A stretch of 64,000 nucleotides of DNA from Gonapodya sp. JEL0774 (taxonomy: Eukaryota > Monoblepharomycota > Monoblepharidomycetes > Monoblepharidales > Gonapodyaceae). Numbering within the stretch: position 1 is the first letter of the stretch; every line of letters begins with the position of its first letter. Below are positions 19,886 to 33,300 of the stretch, piece by piece. The notes beneath the pieces are model-generated. The model was given only the letters and a program-made list of their open reading frames with translations, was not told the DNA's origin and made no database searches. The stretch is from positions 186,001 through 250,000 of the forward strand of contig JADIIX010000005.1 in the NCBI GenBank assembly GCA_027604505.1, given 5' to 3'. The position numbers and the translations under genes were made by a program.

Positions 19886-22480
19886 TCACCAGTCCTCGTC
19901 GTCGTCGTCGTCTTCCTCTTCTTCGTCTGGAGGGAGAAAGAGGTTGCAAAATTGATGATGGCCACATAAGTGGTGATTGGACACAGATGGGTTCCAGGGG
20001 TAACAAAATGCGACAAGAAAATCCAAGAGAAGGAAGAAAAAAAAGGAACGCACAGAAAACGTGATATACAGAGAGACGCGAGAAGACGTTTAGATGTCAC
20101 AGAGTCCCAACAAGGAAAACAGCACACCAAGAACCCACCGCTCTCATCTCCCGCGATCGCCTTGTTCCTCGCCATCAACGCGGCTTGCAGCGCCTTTGCA
20201 ATATCGTTCGGGTCTCCCGCACTCGCAGGTTCCGCCTCGTCTCGTTGCGGGGGACTCTCAACTTTCCGCAAAGAGTTCACACCAGCATTCCGGATGGCAG
20301 CAAGCAGGTCCCCACGGTCCCCACCGACTCCGGGGTGTGGAGTCACAGGGAGACTCGCCGTCGTTGGCGGCGGCGGCGAAGGAGGGGCAACGCGGGTTTG
20401 AGGCGGCGGCGGCGGCGGTGGAGCCGTGCCGGGGATGGGAGGAGGTGGTGGTGGCGGCACCGCACTAGCCCTGGCTGCGGCTTGCGGCGGGGGTGGCGGA
20501 GGTGGCGGCGGTGGTGCCCCACCACCCATCGCCACTGGGGGAGGCGTCGGGGGTGCTCTTGGCGCAGGACGAGGTGGAGTGGGCGGCTCCTCCTCCCTTG
20601 GGGGCGGCGGTGCCGGACGTCTGGCCGGCGGAGGCGCTGGAGGAGCTTGAGCGGGCGCCGCACGGGATGGCGGTGGTGGCGGTGGTGCACGGGACGGTGG
20701 TGGCGGTGGAGGTGCCCGCTGCACAGGGGCTGGTGCCGGCGCAGGTGCAGGGGTTGGAACTCGGGCGGGTTCCGGAGCAGGGGACGCGACCGGAGGCGCT
20801 GGTGGAGGCATGCGCACATTAACAGAGGCGGTGCGGGCTGGCACGGGGGACGCAGTGGGGGACGTGGTCGACGCCCCAGTGTTTCTGGAGGGTGGCGGAG
20901 GTGGTGGACGTTTAGCAGCTCCTGGCCCCGTGTTCTCCTTGAGGAACTTCTTGACAAATTTCCTGTCCTTGGCGTCCATCTGCTCGATGTTGATACCGGC
21001 CTTGGTAAGGATTTCCCGCCATTCGGCAGGGATGTTTTGGGCCTACAAAACGTGTTCGCCAACATTTGTATCAATAAGCAAATGCTTCAATTCAGCAGTT
21101 CCACATTTCGTACTGACATCGAAACCCCTCTCCTTGTTGAACCCAATGTGACTCTCGTGGCGGAACTGCGTCGGCGCACCAATCAAGGACTTGTCAATCT
21201 TCTTCTTAGTCGCCGTACCACCTGTTGCTCCGCTAGAAGGCTTGAACGACAGTTTTGACAGCGTGGCGCTCGCATTGAATCCACTCGTTGGGGCGGGCTG
21301 GGGCGGAGGTGTGGACGCTGGTGGGACCGGGCTCGGCAAGCGGGGTGCGCGGTCCGTGGATGGGGAATTGAGGCGTTCGTTTGAGGTGGAAACGGAATTG
21401 AGACGGTCGTTGGAAGTGGAGGGTGGGACGCGGGCTTGGGTGGACGCAGCACGGGGACGGGCAGGGGGAGGTGGCGCGAAGGAGGACGTAGCGGGTGCAG
21501 ACACAGGGGGCATGGGAACTTGTGAAGTCGAAGAAAGGTGCGAGTTAGGTGGCCGAATTGCAAGATCACTCTCCATACAGTGATGGATACGGTGGGGCAA
21601 TCATATCCGGATGTCTCTACACCTCCACGTGTGAAACTCACCGGCTCTCACACTACTCGGAGATCCAACCGAGAACCCGTTGATACTTCCAACTGACGAC
21701 GTACTCTGAGTTACATGTCTTCCAAACTCCTCTGCGTCTTGCTCGTCCGCAAAATTGAGTCCGACCATGCATTCCTCGCCAGCAAAGGTGTGAAAGAACG
21801 GTTTGTCTTTGGAATAGTGGAGGTCACGAGAGACAGAGTGGGTCCAGAGAATGGTGCCTTTCTGTGGTGGGATGGTGGGGACGTTGGGGTGGACTTCAGT
21901 TTGCGAGATGATGCTCGAATACGGCACAAATGAGCACTGCTTGGCATTCCATCCTATTCAATTCCACTGCACGCAAGCAACCCTCATCAAGCACTCAAAG
22001 AGGGTGTACTACTGTGGATTACTACGGTGTCGAGATGGTGAAAACTATCGTTGTGTTTTGCAATCGCTGACATCTTGGCAGTCAAAGTATCAAGATATCC
22101 GTCCGGTCGACTCCATACCATCTTCTAACTCTTGCCGGAGAGAATTCGTCACACTGTACTCACCGATACATCGACGATTCTCAACGAAACGTTCTTCCCG
22201 TCCTTGACGAGTGCAAGTCCGCCCACAATGTTCTGGTACGACCAGCTGTTGGGCGACGGTTGTGCGAGATATAGCTGAGCTGCCGTTGCAAATACGACCT
22301 ACAAGTAGAGAGATCGGGCGGCCGTTGTGATGGAGGAGAAGCGGGTTCAGCCGGACAAGTATGAAGAAAGCCATTTCTCGTAGTACGTGCAATACGTACA
22401 TCTCCAGAGACTGAACGCTCAATAAGAGAGTTTTCCGCGCGATCGAGGGCAGGCCTGGTCGGGCAACGGCGAAGCAGCGA
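19886..22480 (-). CDS. LAS17: WASP/Las17 homologue, Arp2/3 activator, with CRIB-like domain retained
   Basis: Minus-strand exons encode the full WASP order. WH1/EVH1: AQLYLAQPSPNSWSYQNIVG (~22280-22220), LALVKDGKNVSLRIVDVS, then an exon from ~21900 (ILWTHSVSRDLHYSKDKPFF, HTFAGEECMVGLNFADEQDA). CRIB-like GTPase-binding motif: KSLIGAPTQFRHESHIGFNK, then GTAELKHLL (~21200-21080). Helical segment: AEWREILTKAGINIEQMDAK. Long Pro-rich tract: about 20900-20380. WH2: LLAAIRNAGVNSLRKV (~20320-20260). Central helix: DPNDIAKALQAALMARNKAI. The last exon, 19886-19926 (intron 19927-20138, phase checked), gives the acidic tail DEEEEDDDDEDW ending in the conserved Trp. It nucleates branched actin at the cortex and endocytic sites. 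The N-terminal exon before ~22390 and the start codon are not settled. Yeast Las17 lacks a CRIB motif; this copy appears to keep one. Confidence 0.88.
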
Positions 22481-22764
22481 TGGAAGGATGACGGACCATC
22501 AATGTCAGAATCAAGAACCACGCAAACCTAAATCGCCAGTAAAGCGCAGAGCCATAATCATGTCGCTTTGGTGCTTACATCTTTCCAAACTTGGGAAGTT
22601 GGGATGGACTCGGACTTTATGCTGGCTTTGAGCGGTCTGTGGAGGTTCATAATGGAGCTGAGTGGACCAACCGTCCACAGATTTGCCGAGAACTCCGATA
22701 TCCGAAAACATGCTTTATTACGTCGTGAATGTGAAAAAACAGGGAGGTAAGTAAAAGAAAAGCA

Positions 22765-23700
22765 TTAACGGAGGGATACATCTCCGCTAGTAGGTGCCGC
22801 AGGCGACGCCAGAAGATATTCTTCAGTGAAATTAAATCGCGCTGTCGCCAGAATTATAGTGCATTCACGTGGTTCAGACAACCACTGAAATGAATTGTTT
22901 GTGTTAGCGACGTTTGGGCTGAGCATTGCAGGTTCACTTGCCCCCCACAGATTTGACTTAACCCCCAAGCTGGTTCCACTGTCAGCCCCACAGACTCAAC
23001 AACTCATTCACATGGCTCAGACTTTCAAGGAATGATGGTCTGTGATTTGAGAAAGCGATACAATCCGCAGCGCCACGGCTCATGAGTTTTCGCGTCCAGT
23101 TCTTCCCGCCCGTCCACCGACTTGTTTCCTGCGTCCACACCATCTTGTTTTTCGGCTGCGATGAAGGCTCTTGAAACCAGCCATTCTACGGCAATGCGAT
23201 AAGAGGCTCTGCATAGATGCAGCTCGAAAGAGGAGGGGGTCATTCTGGACATTGTCCGGCGTTGACTCTCCGGCCCACGCGATTGTTGCCNNNNNNNNNN
23301 NNNNNNNNNNNNNNNNNNNNNNNNNNNNNNNNNNNNNNNNNNNNNNNNNNNNNNNNNNNNNNNNNNNNNNNNNNNNNNNNNNNNNNNNNNNNNNNNNNNN
23401 NNNNNNNNNNNNNNNNNNNNNNNNNNNNNNNNNNNNNNNNNNNNNNNNNGCGATGAAGGCTCTTGAAACCAGCCATTCTACGGCAATGCGATAAGAGGCT
23501 CTGCATAGATGCAGCTCGAAAGAGGAGGGGGTCATTCTGGACATTGTCCGGCGTTGACTCTCCGGCCCACGCGATTGTTGCCAGGTCTTCGCGACCAAGA
23601 ATGAGCGTCTCAAGAGTCTGAGCGGATTTGATTTGATTGTTAGGTGGTTCATTTCAAGGCTCAAGCACCACTTCTTACGATAGCAACAAGTTCGTCCTCT
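22765..23700 (-). CDS. Uncertain gene around an assembly gap, function unknown
   Basis: Protein-like minus-strand pieces are present but do not join cleanly. At ~23620-23480 one reads SAQTLETLILGREDLATIAW then AGESTPDNVQNDPLLFRAAS. At 22968-22765 another reads ECTIILATARFNFTEEYLLA and ends SGDVSLR before a stop at 22765. The middle is occupied by a 159-N gap with an identical 133-bp sequence on both sides, so the true exon structure is hidden. No family was recognised. It may be one small gene of two or three exons; the direction is inferred from the better-looking frames. Confidence 0.25.
23158..23582. repeat. 133-bp exact direct repeat flanking a 159-N gap
   Basis: Bases 23158-23290 and 23450-23582 are identical (both begin gcgatgaaggctcttgaaac and end gcgattgttgcc). 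The N run fills 23291-23449. Exact identity right up to both edges of a gap is the signature of an unmerged overlap between two contigs, though a real tandem duplication is possible. Confidence 0.9.
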
Positions 23701-24394
23701 GTCACCACATATCAATCTCTGATAGGGCAAGTAGAAGGCCGAACCTGTATTTGTGGGCATGAATGATACTTAATTTTCCATACATCATCGTGCGATTTGG
23801 TCGAGAGTGTGTACTTTTGTTGTGCGTCACGTGCTGTCGTGTAACTGACCCCGTTATCATCACTCGACTCTCACAACCAGCAGTTTGTGGGGCGTTTTCA
23901 ATTTCGTAGCGTTTCCTCCACATATGTTTGTATTTTCGTGGATTTGATAACTCGTTGTCCGTTTCTCCTTCAATATCTTGTTCCATGCTGTGTCAAATTG
24001 AAGCCCACGGCGGGCTGTGGGATGGTGCGAACCACCCACTTACTGTTGAAGAAGAACAAACCCATTCAAAATGCATGGAGTTCCTTGGACAATTGGCTAC
24101 GATTGTCAACCCGTTCTCTCCTCCTCTTTCTAGAAATTGACTGCTCTCAATTTAATCTTGATGGCTTCCCCGCCGAAAACTGTTCGAATCGTGATTCATT
24201 GTTCCAGAGCGTCGAAGGGATGCATCCCTCATTCATGAATGATGGACCCTTTCATCCAAACAACACACTTCAAAATTCTTCGGTTTCAAAGGATTCAAAA
24301 TTGAGAAAAAGACAAAACCGGTGATCGAGGCATAATCCGAATCGTTTCCGGAACTGAGAGGGATCACGGCTCGGGTTGAAAGGAAAGGACGGTT

Positions 24395-27300
24395 ATGGCG
24401 GATGCGCGGACGTTTTCCGGACACGATGAAGGAACAGGAGACGGAGGAACAATGCAATCGCCGGAAGCAGGAGTCCAAATGCAGGAGAGGGATGATGCGT
24501 GGGATGTTGATGGGGGGAGTAGGGAAGAAACCAGAAACGCCTTCCAGAGGTCCGACACGATGCTGACAGAGGCCGGTCGCGAGCAGGAAACGTCATCTGG
24601 TCCGATATCGACGTCTGCACGCTTGCGCTCGGGAATGTTGATGGCGATGCGGCTGGGTCGCTTGCCGCTGAGACGTTTGGCAACTGGAACGTCGATCCTG
24701 GAGCCACAGACACCAGGGGCAACGCCTTTGACCCCATCGCTGGGAACGCCGTTCTTTACACCACAGCAGCAACCTCCGACGCCCCACACGGTGTTGACGC
24801 TTCAGCCGATGCATGAGGATTTGTCATATCCGCCCGAGCCATACACTCCTGACGAGCTCCCGCAACCTATACCCACTTCCACTCGCTTATCATCTCTGCT
24901 CACTCCTCTCTCCCGCATCCGCACTGCACTCTCACTCGACCCTTCGGCCACTGCAGACCCGTCGAGACAAACACCTTCCCCGGTCAGTCCTTCACCGCAA
25001 CCGCAGTCTCACTTGCAAACTCCGGCCACACCGGTCGGCGTGTCGAGGAGTCAAGTCGCTACAATGTCGCGCTATCTATCGCAAATCGCGGTTAGAGCAT
25101 CAACGCGCATGCTCGGAGACCTCGACGACCCAGAAGAAGAATATGAAACCCCTTACGCAAATGAGATGGGACGTGTGCCTATAATCCCAGCGTCTGCCTA
25201 TGGCGACACCTATGGGGACACACCTGGTCGCCAACGCTCGCGGTCGCGCAAGTCAGGCTCTCCATCCCCAGTTCGTTTCACGACAAACTCTCGCTCCCGT
25301 TCTCCCGTTCCGCTTGGGCTTCCCAACCCTTCTCTACCACGCTCTGAAGCCTCATCGTCTTCCGTGATTGTAACCATTGACAGACATGTTGCACCTGCCA
25401 CACCGGATGACTTATCTGCCCTGGGTCTGGGTGTCAGCCACCGTGGCATTGGGGGGCTCGTGGCAACTTCAACTATGTCTGACGAAACCAACCTAAGCCC
25501 CCGACCAAACACCACCACCCTCGACGGCCCTAACACTGCCGATGATGCCCTTTGGAACGCCGCCGCTCAGCGTGTCCGCCTGCACCGCGAGCGAGCGGCT
25601 GTAGCAGCAACACTGACACCCTCATCTGGCGAACCGCACTCTACCGCGGCACCTACAAGCCTTCCCAGAATCGCCACGACATTTCAAACACCTCTTATGT
25701 CTCGCCGCCCCACTCTTAGCCGTCTTGGTACTGGCCAGTCCACAATACTTCGCGATCCTACTGTTGGTTCTTTGTCCCGTCCTGGCGACTTGGAATTTCA
25801 AACGGCAGCTTCGATGTCCCTCTCCGCCTCTCTGGCTGCCTTGGAACCGCCGTCTTCCGACAATACGACTCACACATTTCCGCGGTCCTCCTTCCTTCAG
25901 CCCAACGCAAGCTCATCGCCCACGACTGATGCTCCACCGCTTCTTGACCCCCGCCGCGGACGGTCGGGCTCAGTCTCATGGGGCACTTGGGCTTCGCATC
26001 GTATCTCGGATGCCTCGGGATCTGTCTCTGGCGCCTCGGAAAATGTCTTGGCTTCGGTAGCACGAGACCCCAACGATCGAAGTCGAAGCCGCAGTGCGAC
26101 CCGCTACAATGCCCCACCATCTCCATCCTCGGCTATGCCGCCTCCGTCACCCACCAGAGACAGACCTCTCCCGCTCCGCCGTGGACCATCCATTCGCGGC
26201 ACCCCCGGTTGGCTCGCTCGTCTTGCAGAATTGGAAGCACTTGATAGCGGGGCGCAAGGCTCCGCGCCACCAACACCATTTGGGCGCAGCACCACCGGCA
26301 CCACGGGTACGACAGGCTCGTTCTCGTATTCTTACTCACCCTACACCTCCACCGAACTTCCGTCGGCGTCGTTGCACCGAGCAGGAACATCGGTGTCGAT
26401 AGCGCCATCAACGCTTGGAAGAGGGGAGGCCCCGCTAACACCGCTGACGGGTTCCGGGTACCCGTTCTCAAACACGCTTTCTCCGCCAATCATTAACCAC
26501 CCGCCATCTTTGGTCTCCGCACTATCCACTGGGCCACGGCCTCCCACCATATTTGTCATGCATTCGACCACTGCGGGAACACCTGATGACGAAGCATTTA
26601 CAGAAGCACATGCACCCCTTCCTGGGAGCGTTGGGGTGTCGCAGCTCGCTCCACCGAGTGAGTCGAACATGTCTCTGGAGGAAGGTCGGACATCACCGGG
26701 AGGAAAGGACTCCGCGAGGTCCAGATCGAGGAGTGATAGAAGCCCAACGAGATCAAGGGTGTCTGTGGTAGTGTCGAAGATTGAGGGGGAGGCTTGGGGA
26801 GAACCCGCAGATAACACTCTTGGTGATCAGCCAGAGATGAAAGAGTGGAGCCCCGAGATTGAGCTCAAACCTGCGGCGAAACGCCGGAGGACGCGAAATC
26901 TCACGTTGCATGGGAAAAGTTTTGGTGTTTTTGGGCCGGAGAACCGCGTTAGACTCATTGCCAGAGATTTGGTGACTGATCCGTGAGCTGCCGGCACGGT
27001 TATTTCTTCTCATGCGATCGTGCTCACCATCACCCATATAATGATTTTTAGTCTCCTTTCCTTCATCGTGCTCGCTTGCTTGTTTCTCAACTGGGCAGCA
27101 CTTGCAGCGCAGTCGTGGCCATACTTGCCGGATGATCCCGACGTGGACCTTGCCTTTCAAACACCGAACAATGGGGAGGTTGCCGGATGGATTGTATTTG
27201 CGTGTCAGGTTGTTTACACGTGAGCCGCAGAGTTAGCACCTGCTTTGCCTCGAGCGCAAGAACTAAACATCTTGCACCCGGCCGTCCTTCTCGATCCCAC

Positions 27301-30300
27301 TGTACTCTCTCTCAATCCATTAGAATTGAGTCTATACTCAAAATGATTGTTTATGGAGTCGTCTTCCATCATCCATCCCGTGTCCCCACCACACCCTCTG
27401 TTTCATCAAAGCTCGTTGCACACCCTGCCCGACAACACCGTGAACATCCCTATCTCCGTACATCCTTCAACCGACTAGATTTTGTCGTCGTAGTTGCATA
27501 TTGGGCTGGCCTGGCCTGCAAGAGGGCCGGGTGGTCTGGCTTTAGGGTCCTAATGGCCATCGCCGGTCTAAGGCCAGTGAGACTGTTAGGTATGACCGAT
27601 GGGATGTATGTGAGTTTAAATTGGAGGGTGGGAGGATTCTGGAAGTCGTTCGGGTCTGCCATTGCAACAATGTGCCTTCCACGATCATCACCATCTTCAC
27701 CCACCCGATTAGATGATTCTATACTCCATCAAGGTGTCTCTGCCGCTCCTTTTTACAGTGTCATGTTTTCTCCTGTTCTTTTTGGTCTTTTTCGGTGCCA
27801 TTGGCGTTCAGGCATTCCACGGAACCATGTCTCGCAGGTGTTTTGTGACAGGCACCGATCTTGAGACAACACCACAGAGATTTTGTAATATTGGAAGTGG
27901 ATTCCAGTGTGCCGACGGACAGGATTGCAGGAAAGCGGAGAGCATTAGAAACGGGTACGGTATGCTCTTCTTAACTTGACCTCCAAGTAATTGACTAAAA
28001 TTGCTCTGTGCTCGCGTCGACTCGATCCAATTGCAATATCTACGACGCCTGGAATAAACTTCAGATTTCTGAACTACGACAACATTTTTAGCGCAGTTCT
28101 CGCTGTTCTGACTACCCAAACCCTTGACAACTGGTCGGACATTATCTATGCTGCTCAGGACGGGTCTCATGTCTGTATCGGTGTTTTCACACTACCCATT
28201 TATCACGCTTTCTGGCAGAGATTCAGCTCACCTCTATATGATATACTCTGAACAGGAAATTGCTGCACTCTACTTTGTAGCGGAGGCGCTATTGGTGACA
28301 TGGACCGTGGTTCAGTTGTTTGTGGCGGTCATAAGAGAGACGTTTGGAAAAGTAAGAGAACAGATGGGGAGTGCCTTCACAAGGGTGTCGAGGTTTGTGT
28401 TGAAACACTGCAGAAGATCGTTGTGGTGCTCTCGCGTATATAGTCTCCTGTTCCAAAACTCATTATTGCTTTCAACCAGGTCCCGGGCCGTCCGTCGCAT
28501 CCCACGCGATTCTCGGAAATGGTTTCCCCGTTTGCATGGTATCACCTCGCACTGGATCTGGAGAACATTTTGGATTGTTCTCGTTGTGTTTGACCAGATT
28601 CTACTGGGGCTCAGGAGTTTTGACTCAAGTGTTGCATGGTCCGAGAACTTGAGTGAGTTTGTGCGAATCGTACGACAAAAGTCATTTGCCCAACCCTCCA
28701 TTATTGAACTCATTTACGCGTGCGTGGAAACTTAGAAATTATCGGCGCTGTCGTCACTACTTTGTTCGATCTTGAACTACTCCTTCAGTTTGCATCCCAC
28801 GTTCCCAACTCAACCGACCTGCTAGCCGACAGAATCTTTCGACTGGACCTGGCGGTATCAGTGGTCGCAACTGTTTCAACGATACCAACGTTTCGTAACG
28901 AGAGATTGTATGATTATCTGACAATCTTCCGCATTTTAAGAACGTACAGAATTGTTCTTTTCATTCCGCGGGTCCGAAATTTATTCGTAAGTGAAAATGG
29001 CGAAAGAGAAACACGGTATATTAATGCATCCATTTCACAAGGCTACCGTATTCCGCTCCACATCCGGTATTGCTAATGTAACATTGTTCACCTTCGTGTC
29101 CTTATCCATAATTGCGACGACCTCAAGCCAACTCTTGGGCGGTTTCCTGGGACAAACTTCGATGGACACCTACTCCATGAACTATGATAATGTGTTCACA
29201 AGTTGGTTATCAGCATTTATTGTGAGTTCTTAGAATTTGTGAAGCCGTGTTGGTCCACCTCAAAGTTCACGCACCATTTCATCGAAAGATTATGATCAAT
29301 GAACGCTGGACAGTAGTTCTGTTCTCATCTTTGAGTGTCACGTCCTCGGTGAACAGCATCATGACTTTCGGTGCAGGTCTCATCATCATTCTGAATTACT
29401 TCTTTGCAAACTGTTGGTTCCAATCGCTTCCGTTTTCCCTGAGAATCTGCAGACGCAATCACCTCATGTTTATAAACAGACGTTCTTTTGAATCTGTTCA
29501 TCGCGGTCATCTTGGAAAACTTCGAGCTCGACGAATCCGAGAAGATTTCTCTGCAGCAGGCCCGTTACAGGAGCCGCATATCAGGTAAACGGGTGATCGC
29601 CGCCCCAACTGATGATGTGTCCAAGCCTCTAATGAGCAGGATGTGGGCAGCTATGAAAGCGGCATGGTTTGACATATCCCCTGAGAAAGATGGAACCAAA
29701 GTACGACATTTCTTCCTTTCCTTTTTGATTAATTTTATGATTGAAGTTAACTGTATTTCGACAGCTTTCTGGAGAGATCGAGGAGGATCCTGACTCAAAA
29801 GCCTACGATCGTTATGCCAAATTGCGACGGATGAAGATCGCCGGTATTGCTGGGGACGAACCCTCTTCTCAGGATCTGCTCGACGACTTGCAACAATTTG
29901 ATTCACGACATCTTTTGCTCCGAGACTCCTCAAGAGCAAAGATTTTTGCAGGTCCTTCGGGGTTGTCATTGGGAAGCATGGATTCACCTAGGAGCTTAAA
30001 ATTGAAGGATCGTGGGAACACCGTTGACTCGGCGGAGTTGTCATTGAATGCGTTGAATGATATTCGCCCAGGGTTGTCACATGGCTGGCGCTATTACGTT
30101 GATCTTACACGGCGGTTCTGTCAGTTTGTTGTGGGGTCTCCAACATATTACAATGATCTCGCGATTCTCCGGGGCGAGCCCATCTCAAGCCACGCGCGAA
30201 GAACTCCTTTCAATATTTTCATGTTCTTAGTTGTTCTTGGTAGCGTCGTTGTTGCAGCTAAGGCGAGCCCGTGGGAGAGACGCCAGACCATGGAGGAAGG

Positions 30301-33300
30301 TTTTCAATGGTGCGTTTACTGAGTTCAGTCATCCTCAAAGCTTCACCCCCTTCTCAACTCGTACGTGGCAGGTACCAATTAGCTGACTATATTTTTCTTG
30401 GCATTTTTACACTTGAATTTGTTCTTCGGGTACGTCTATCTTCTGGATACGAGAGGGGATACAGTCCACTTGAGAAGCCAGATACATCGGCAACTTTCGC
30501 CTACATTTATTAGTCATCTAACGTATGGGTGTTTTACCGCCGTGCTCCCTCAAGGTTGTCGCAGACGGATTCTTCTCAATCCCTTTTGGATACGCCCGCA
30601 GTGGGTGGAACCTGATGGACCTGTTCGTGCTCCTGACATACTATCCGAGTGTCTTTTGGCCCCTCAACGAAAGCACTGGATTGCCGAGGTATTGTGATAT
30701 TTCGCAAAGAAAATTTTGGTGGTAATGCAACGGTCCCACCGTTCAGGGCGCTCCGCGCATTACGAGGTCTTCGTCCCCTGCGTCTCGTCAGCATGTCGCC
30801 TTCGGCTCGAGACATTCTCGTCACTCTTGGGAGTGGTTTCCCAAAGCTATTCGACGCGTTCACACTGACGTGTATCGCAATTGTACCTTGCGCCGTGAGC
30901 AACCAATAGTTCACCAGGTTTCCTGACACGCATTTAATCATTTCTCGTTGATAGATATATGGTCTTTACCTATTTGAAGGAAGGTTGTATTCCTGCAACG
31001 ACACAGACCCATCCATCCTCACGGCGCAGGACTGTATTGGAGAATTTATCGGCACACCTGATGCTTTTAATACTCCCATATTGATCCCACGAACATGGGA
31101 GAATCCACAGTACTTCAGTTACGGTGTGTTGTGGAACGTTTATTGAACGACGAAAAGAGATATTGATGCGTGTCAGTATCAGACAACTTTGGTCAGGCAC
31201 TGCTGACGGTCTTCCAGTTGGCATCCACCGAGGGCTGGACTCAGGAAATGTTTTTTGCCATGAATGTGGTTGGCATTGACAAGCAACCTCAGTCCCTCGC
31301 ATCACCACATTTTGCGCTTTGTGAGTTTCAAATTCGCGGAGTATGATGCTCACTGCCCGTGGAAACCTCTCACACTCTCACCACTTCTTGATGTGAAGAC
31401 TACGTTGGAGTTTTGTGCATCGCATCCATTCTAGGATTGAATCTTTTTGTAGGGATAATGGTCAACCACTTCGAGTTGATGGCCGGAACCTCTCTTCTCA
31501 CCAACGACCAACGACGATGGCTCGATTTACAGAGGTGTGTCATAGCTCTCTTTTGAGGAATATGTGATGTGTGCCGTGACATAAACCACTTCATCAAAGG
31601 CATTTGTCACTTGTGCGACCGTCCGGGAGATCAGCGAAACCGGATCCACGCAAAAGCCCATTCAAATCGTTCTGCTACGACTTGGTGGCCGACAAAAACT
31701 CCAAGTTTCAGACCCTCGTAACCAGCACAATTATTTTTAACGCAATTATCATTTTGTCAGAATTTGATGGGTGAGGAAGCTCCAAATCACGTTCGTCGGC
31801 CTTCTCCAACAAAAATACTTGCGTATCCATCCCTCTCAGTAATCCAACATGGACCGTCAAAGCTCGAGGTATGTTGTCCTGCTTTCTCAGGCTCCTGTAT
31901 GGTGACAGTTGAGCATCTCCACACTTTTTAAGCCGTTTTGTACACTATTTGCTGCACCATTTACATGGTGGATGTGTTTTTCAAGCTCGTAGCTGTTAAA
32001 TTTGGGAAAGTGAGAGATTCCATCATCCTGCTCTCGCAAACAATGGTGTAACGTGCATTTTCAGTTCTGGACACAGTTCTGGAATGTGTACGACCTCATA
32101 TGTGTCTCTGGTGGTTTTACAACTTCTGTGCTGGTTCTCGCAGTTGCAGACGATTATGCGGTAATTTCAGTCCAGAAAGTCTTTCTCATTTTGATAACAT
32201 TCAGATTGGTGGAGCGACTCGAAAGGTGAGATCGGTTACCTTCCAAAGGCTAATGCAGTAACCTTTTAAAACCTTTAGCTTGCAAACGCTCTTCAAAACA
32301 TTCGTGTACGTTCGGCTTGAAAGGTTCACGGTCGATTCCTGTGTTTTTTAACGCACCATTTATCCTTAGAATTGCCCTTCCATCCCTTCTTAACGTCGTG
32401 TTCATCATATGTATGGTTTTTTTGGTCTACGGGTTGCTGTGCGCGTCTCGTTTTCGTGCAGAGTCGACTTCATCCTTTAATCATGCTCGTTCTCTGCACT
32501 GGCAGTTTCATGGAAATTTTTGGTATTACTCGGAATGGCGATGTTACGGACAACCACGCCAACTTTTGGAACTTCGGCAAGTATGTACTTCCACTAGTGG
32601 TGCACTGAAGCTCCGAATTCTGAGTTTAATCTTGCTTTCGCTCAGCTCTTTATTAACACTGTTCCGAATCATCTCAATCGATGACTGGCAGAGACTTTTT
32701 CACGACCTGATGCTGGAACCGCCGTACTGCTACGATGAGAAGTCCAACTGTGAGCTGTGGATGATTCTGAATTTTCTGGGAGGATGCAAAACTAAATGCT
32801 GCCTCGTCAGACTTGGAATCTGATTGCGGGAGCACTGAATGGTCTCTTGTGTTGGTCCTGTCGTTCTTTGTTCTCACCACATACCTCCTCCTCAACCTGT
32901 TTGTTGTCGGTGAGTTCCATTTCCGAACATAAATGGAACCGCATGTGCTCAATTACAATTCTGGACAGTCATTGTGAGCTATTTCTCCTACACTTATCAA
33001 CAAGATGCAGTGTTCTCACTTCTTGGACGTGAAGACATTCGGGAGTTCAAGAGAGCATGGGCCTCTGTTGATAAACACAACAGCGGCTTTGTTTCGTTGG
33101 GAGATCTTCCGAAATTACTTTCGGTGCGGTTCGATTGTCATTCCAATATTTTGGCATGATCGAATCCATTCCTACTCTTTCCTCCTAGCGTCTCACTGGA
33201 AAGTTCAAAGTTCGGATATATGACGACGAATTTCGGATCCCAGAAATCATGAAACGAGTTTTCACACGACCTCCGGCCAATCCAGCTCCTGTACCACTAC

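Noticed and set aside
20185-21258. Long plus-strand frame (357 codons) rich in Arg and Trp
   Set aside because: It is the antisense of the Pro-rich WASP tract: low-complexity GGT/GGC codons read backwards give RRWRRWC-type sequence with no domain.
23080-23760. 226-codon minus-strand frame across the N gap
   Set aside because: A third of it is N, both sides contain the same duplicated 133 bp, and another frame in the same region looks more protein-like.
24364-24814. Minus-strand frames opposite the start of the calcium channel gene
   Set aside because: Shadows of the Ser/Pro-rich N-terminal exon, which is supported by its continuation into a conserved pre-S1 motif.
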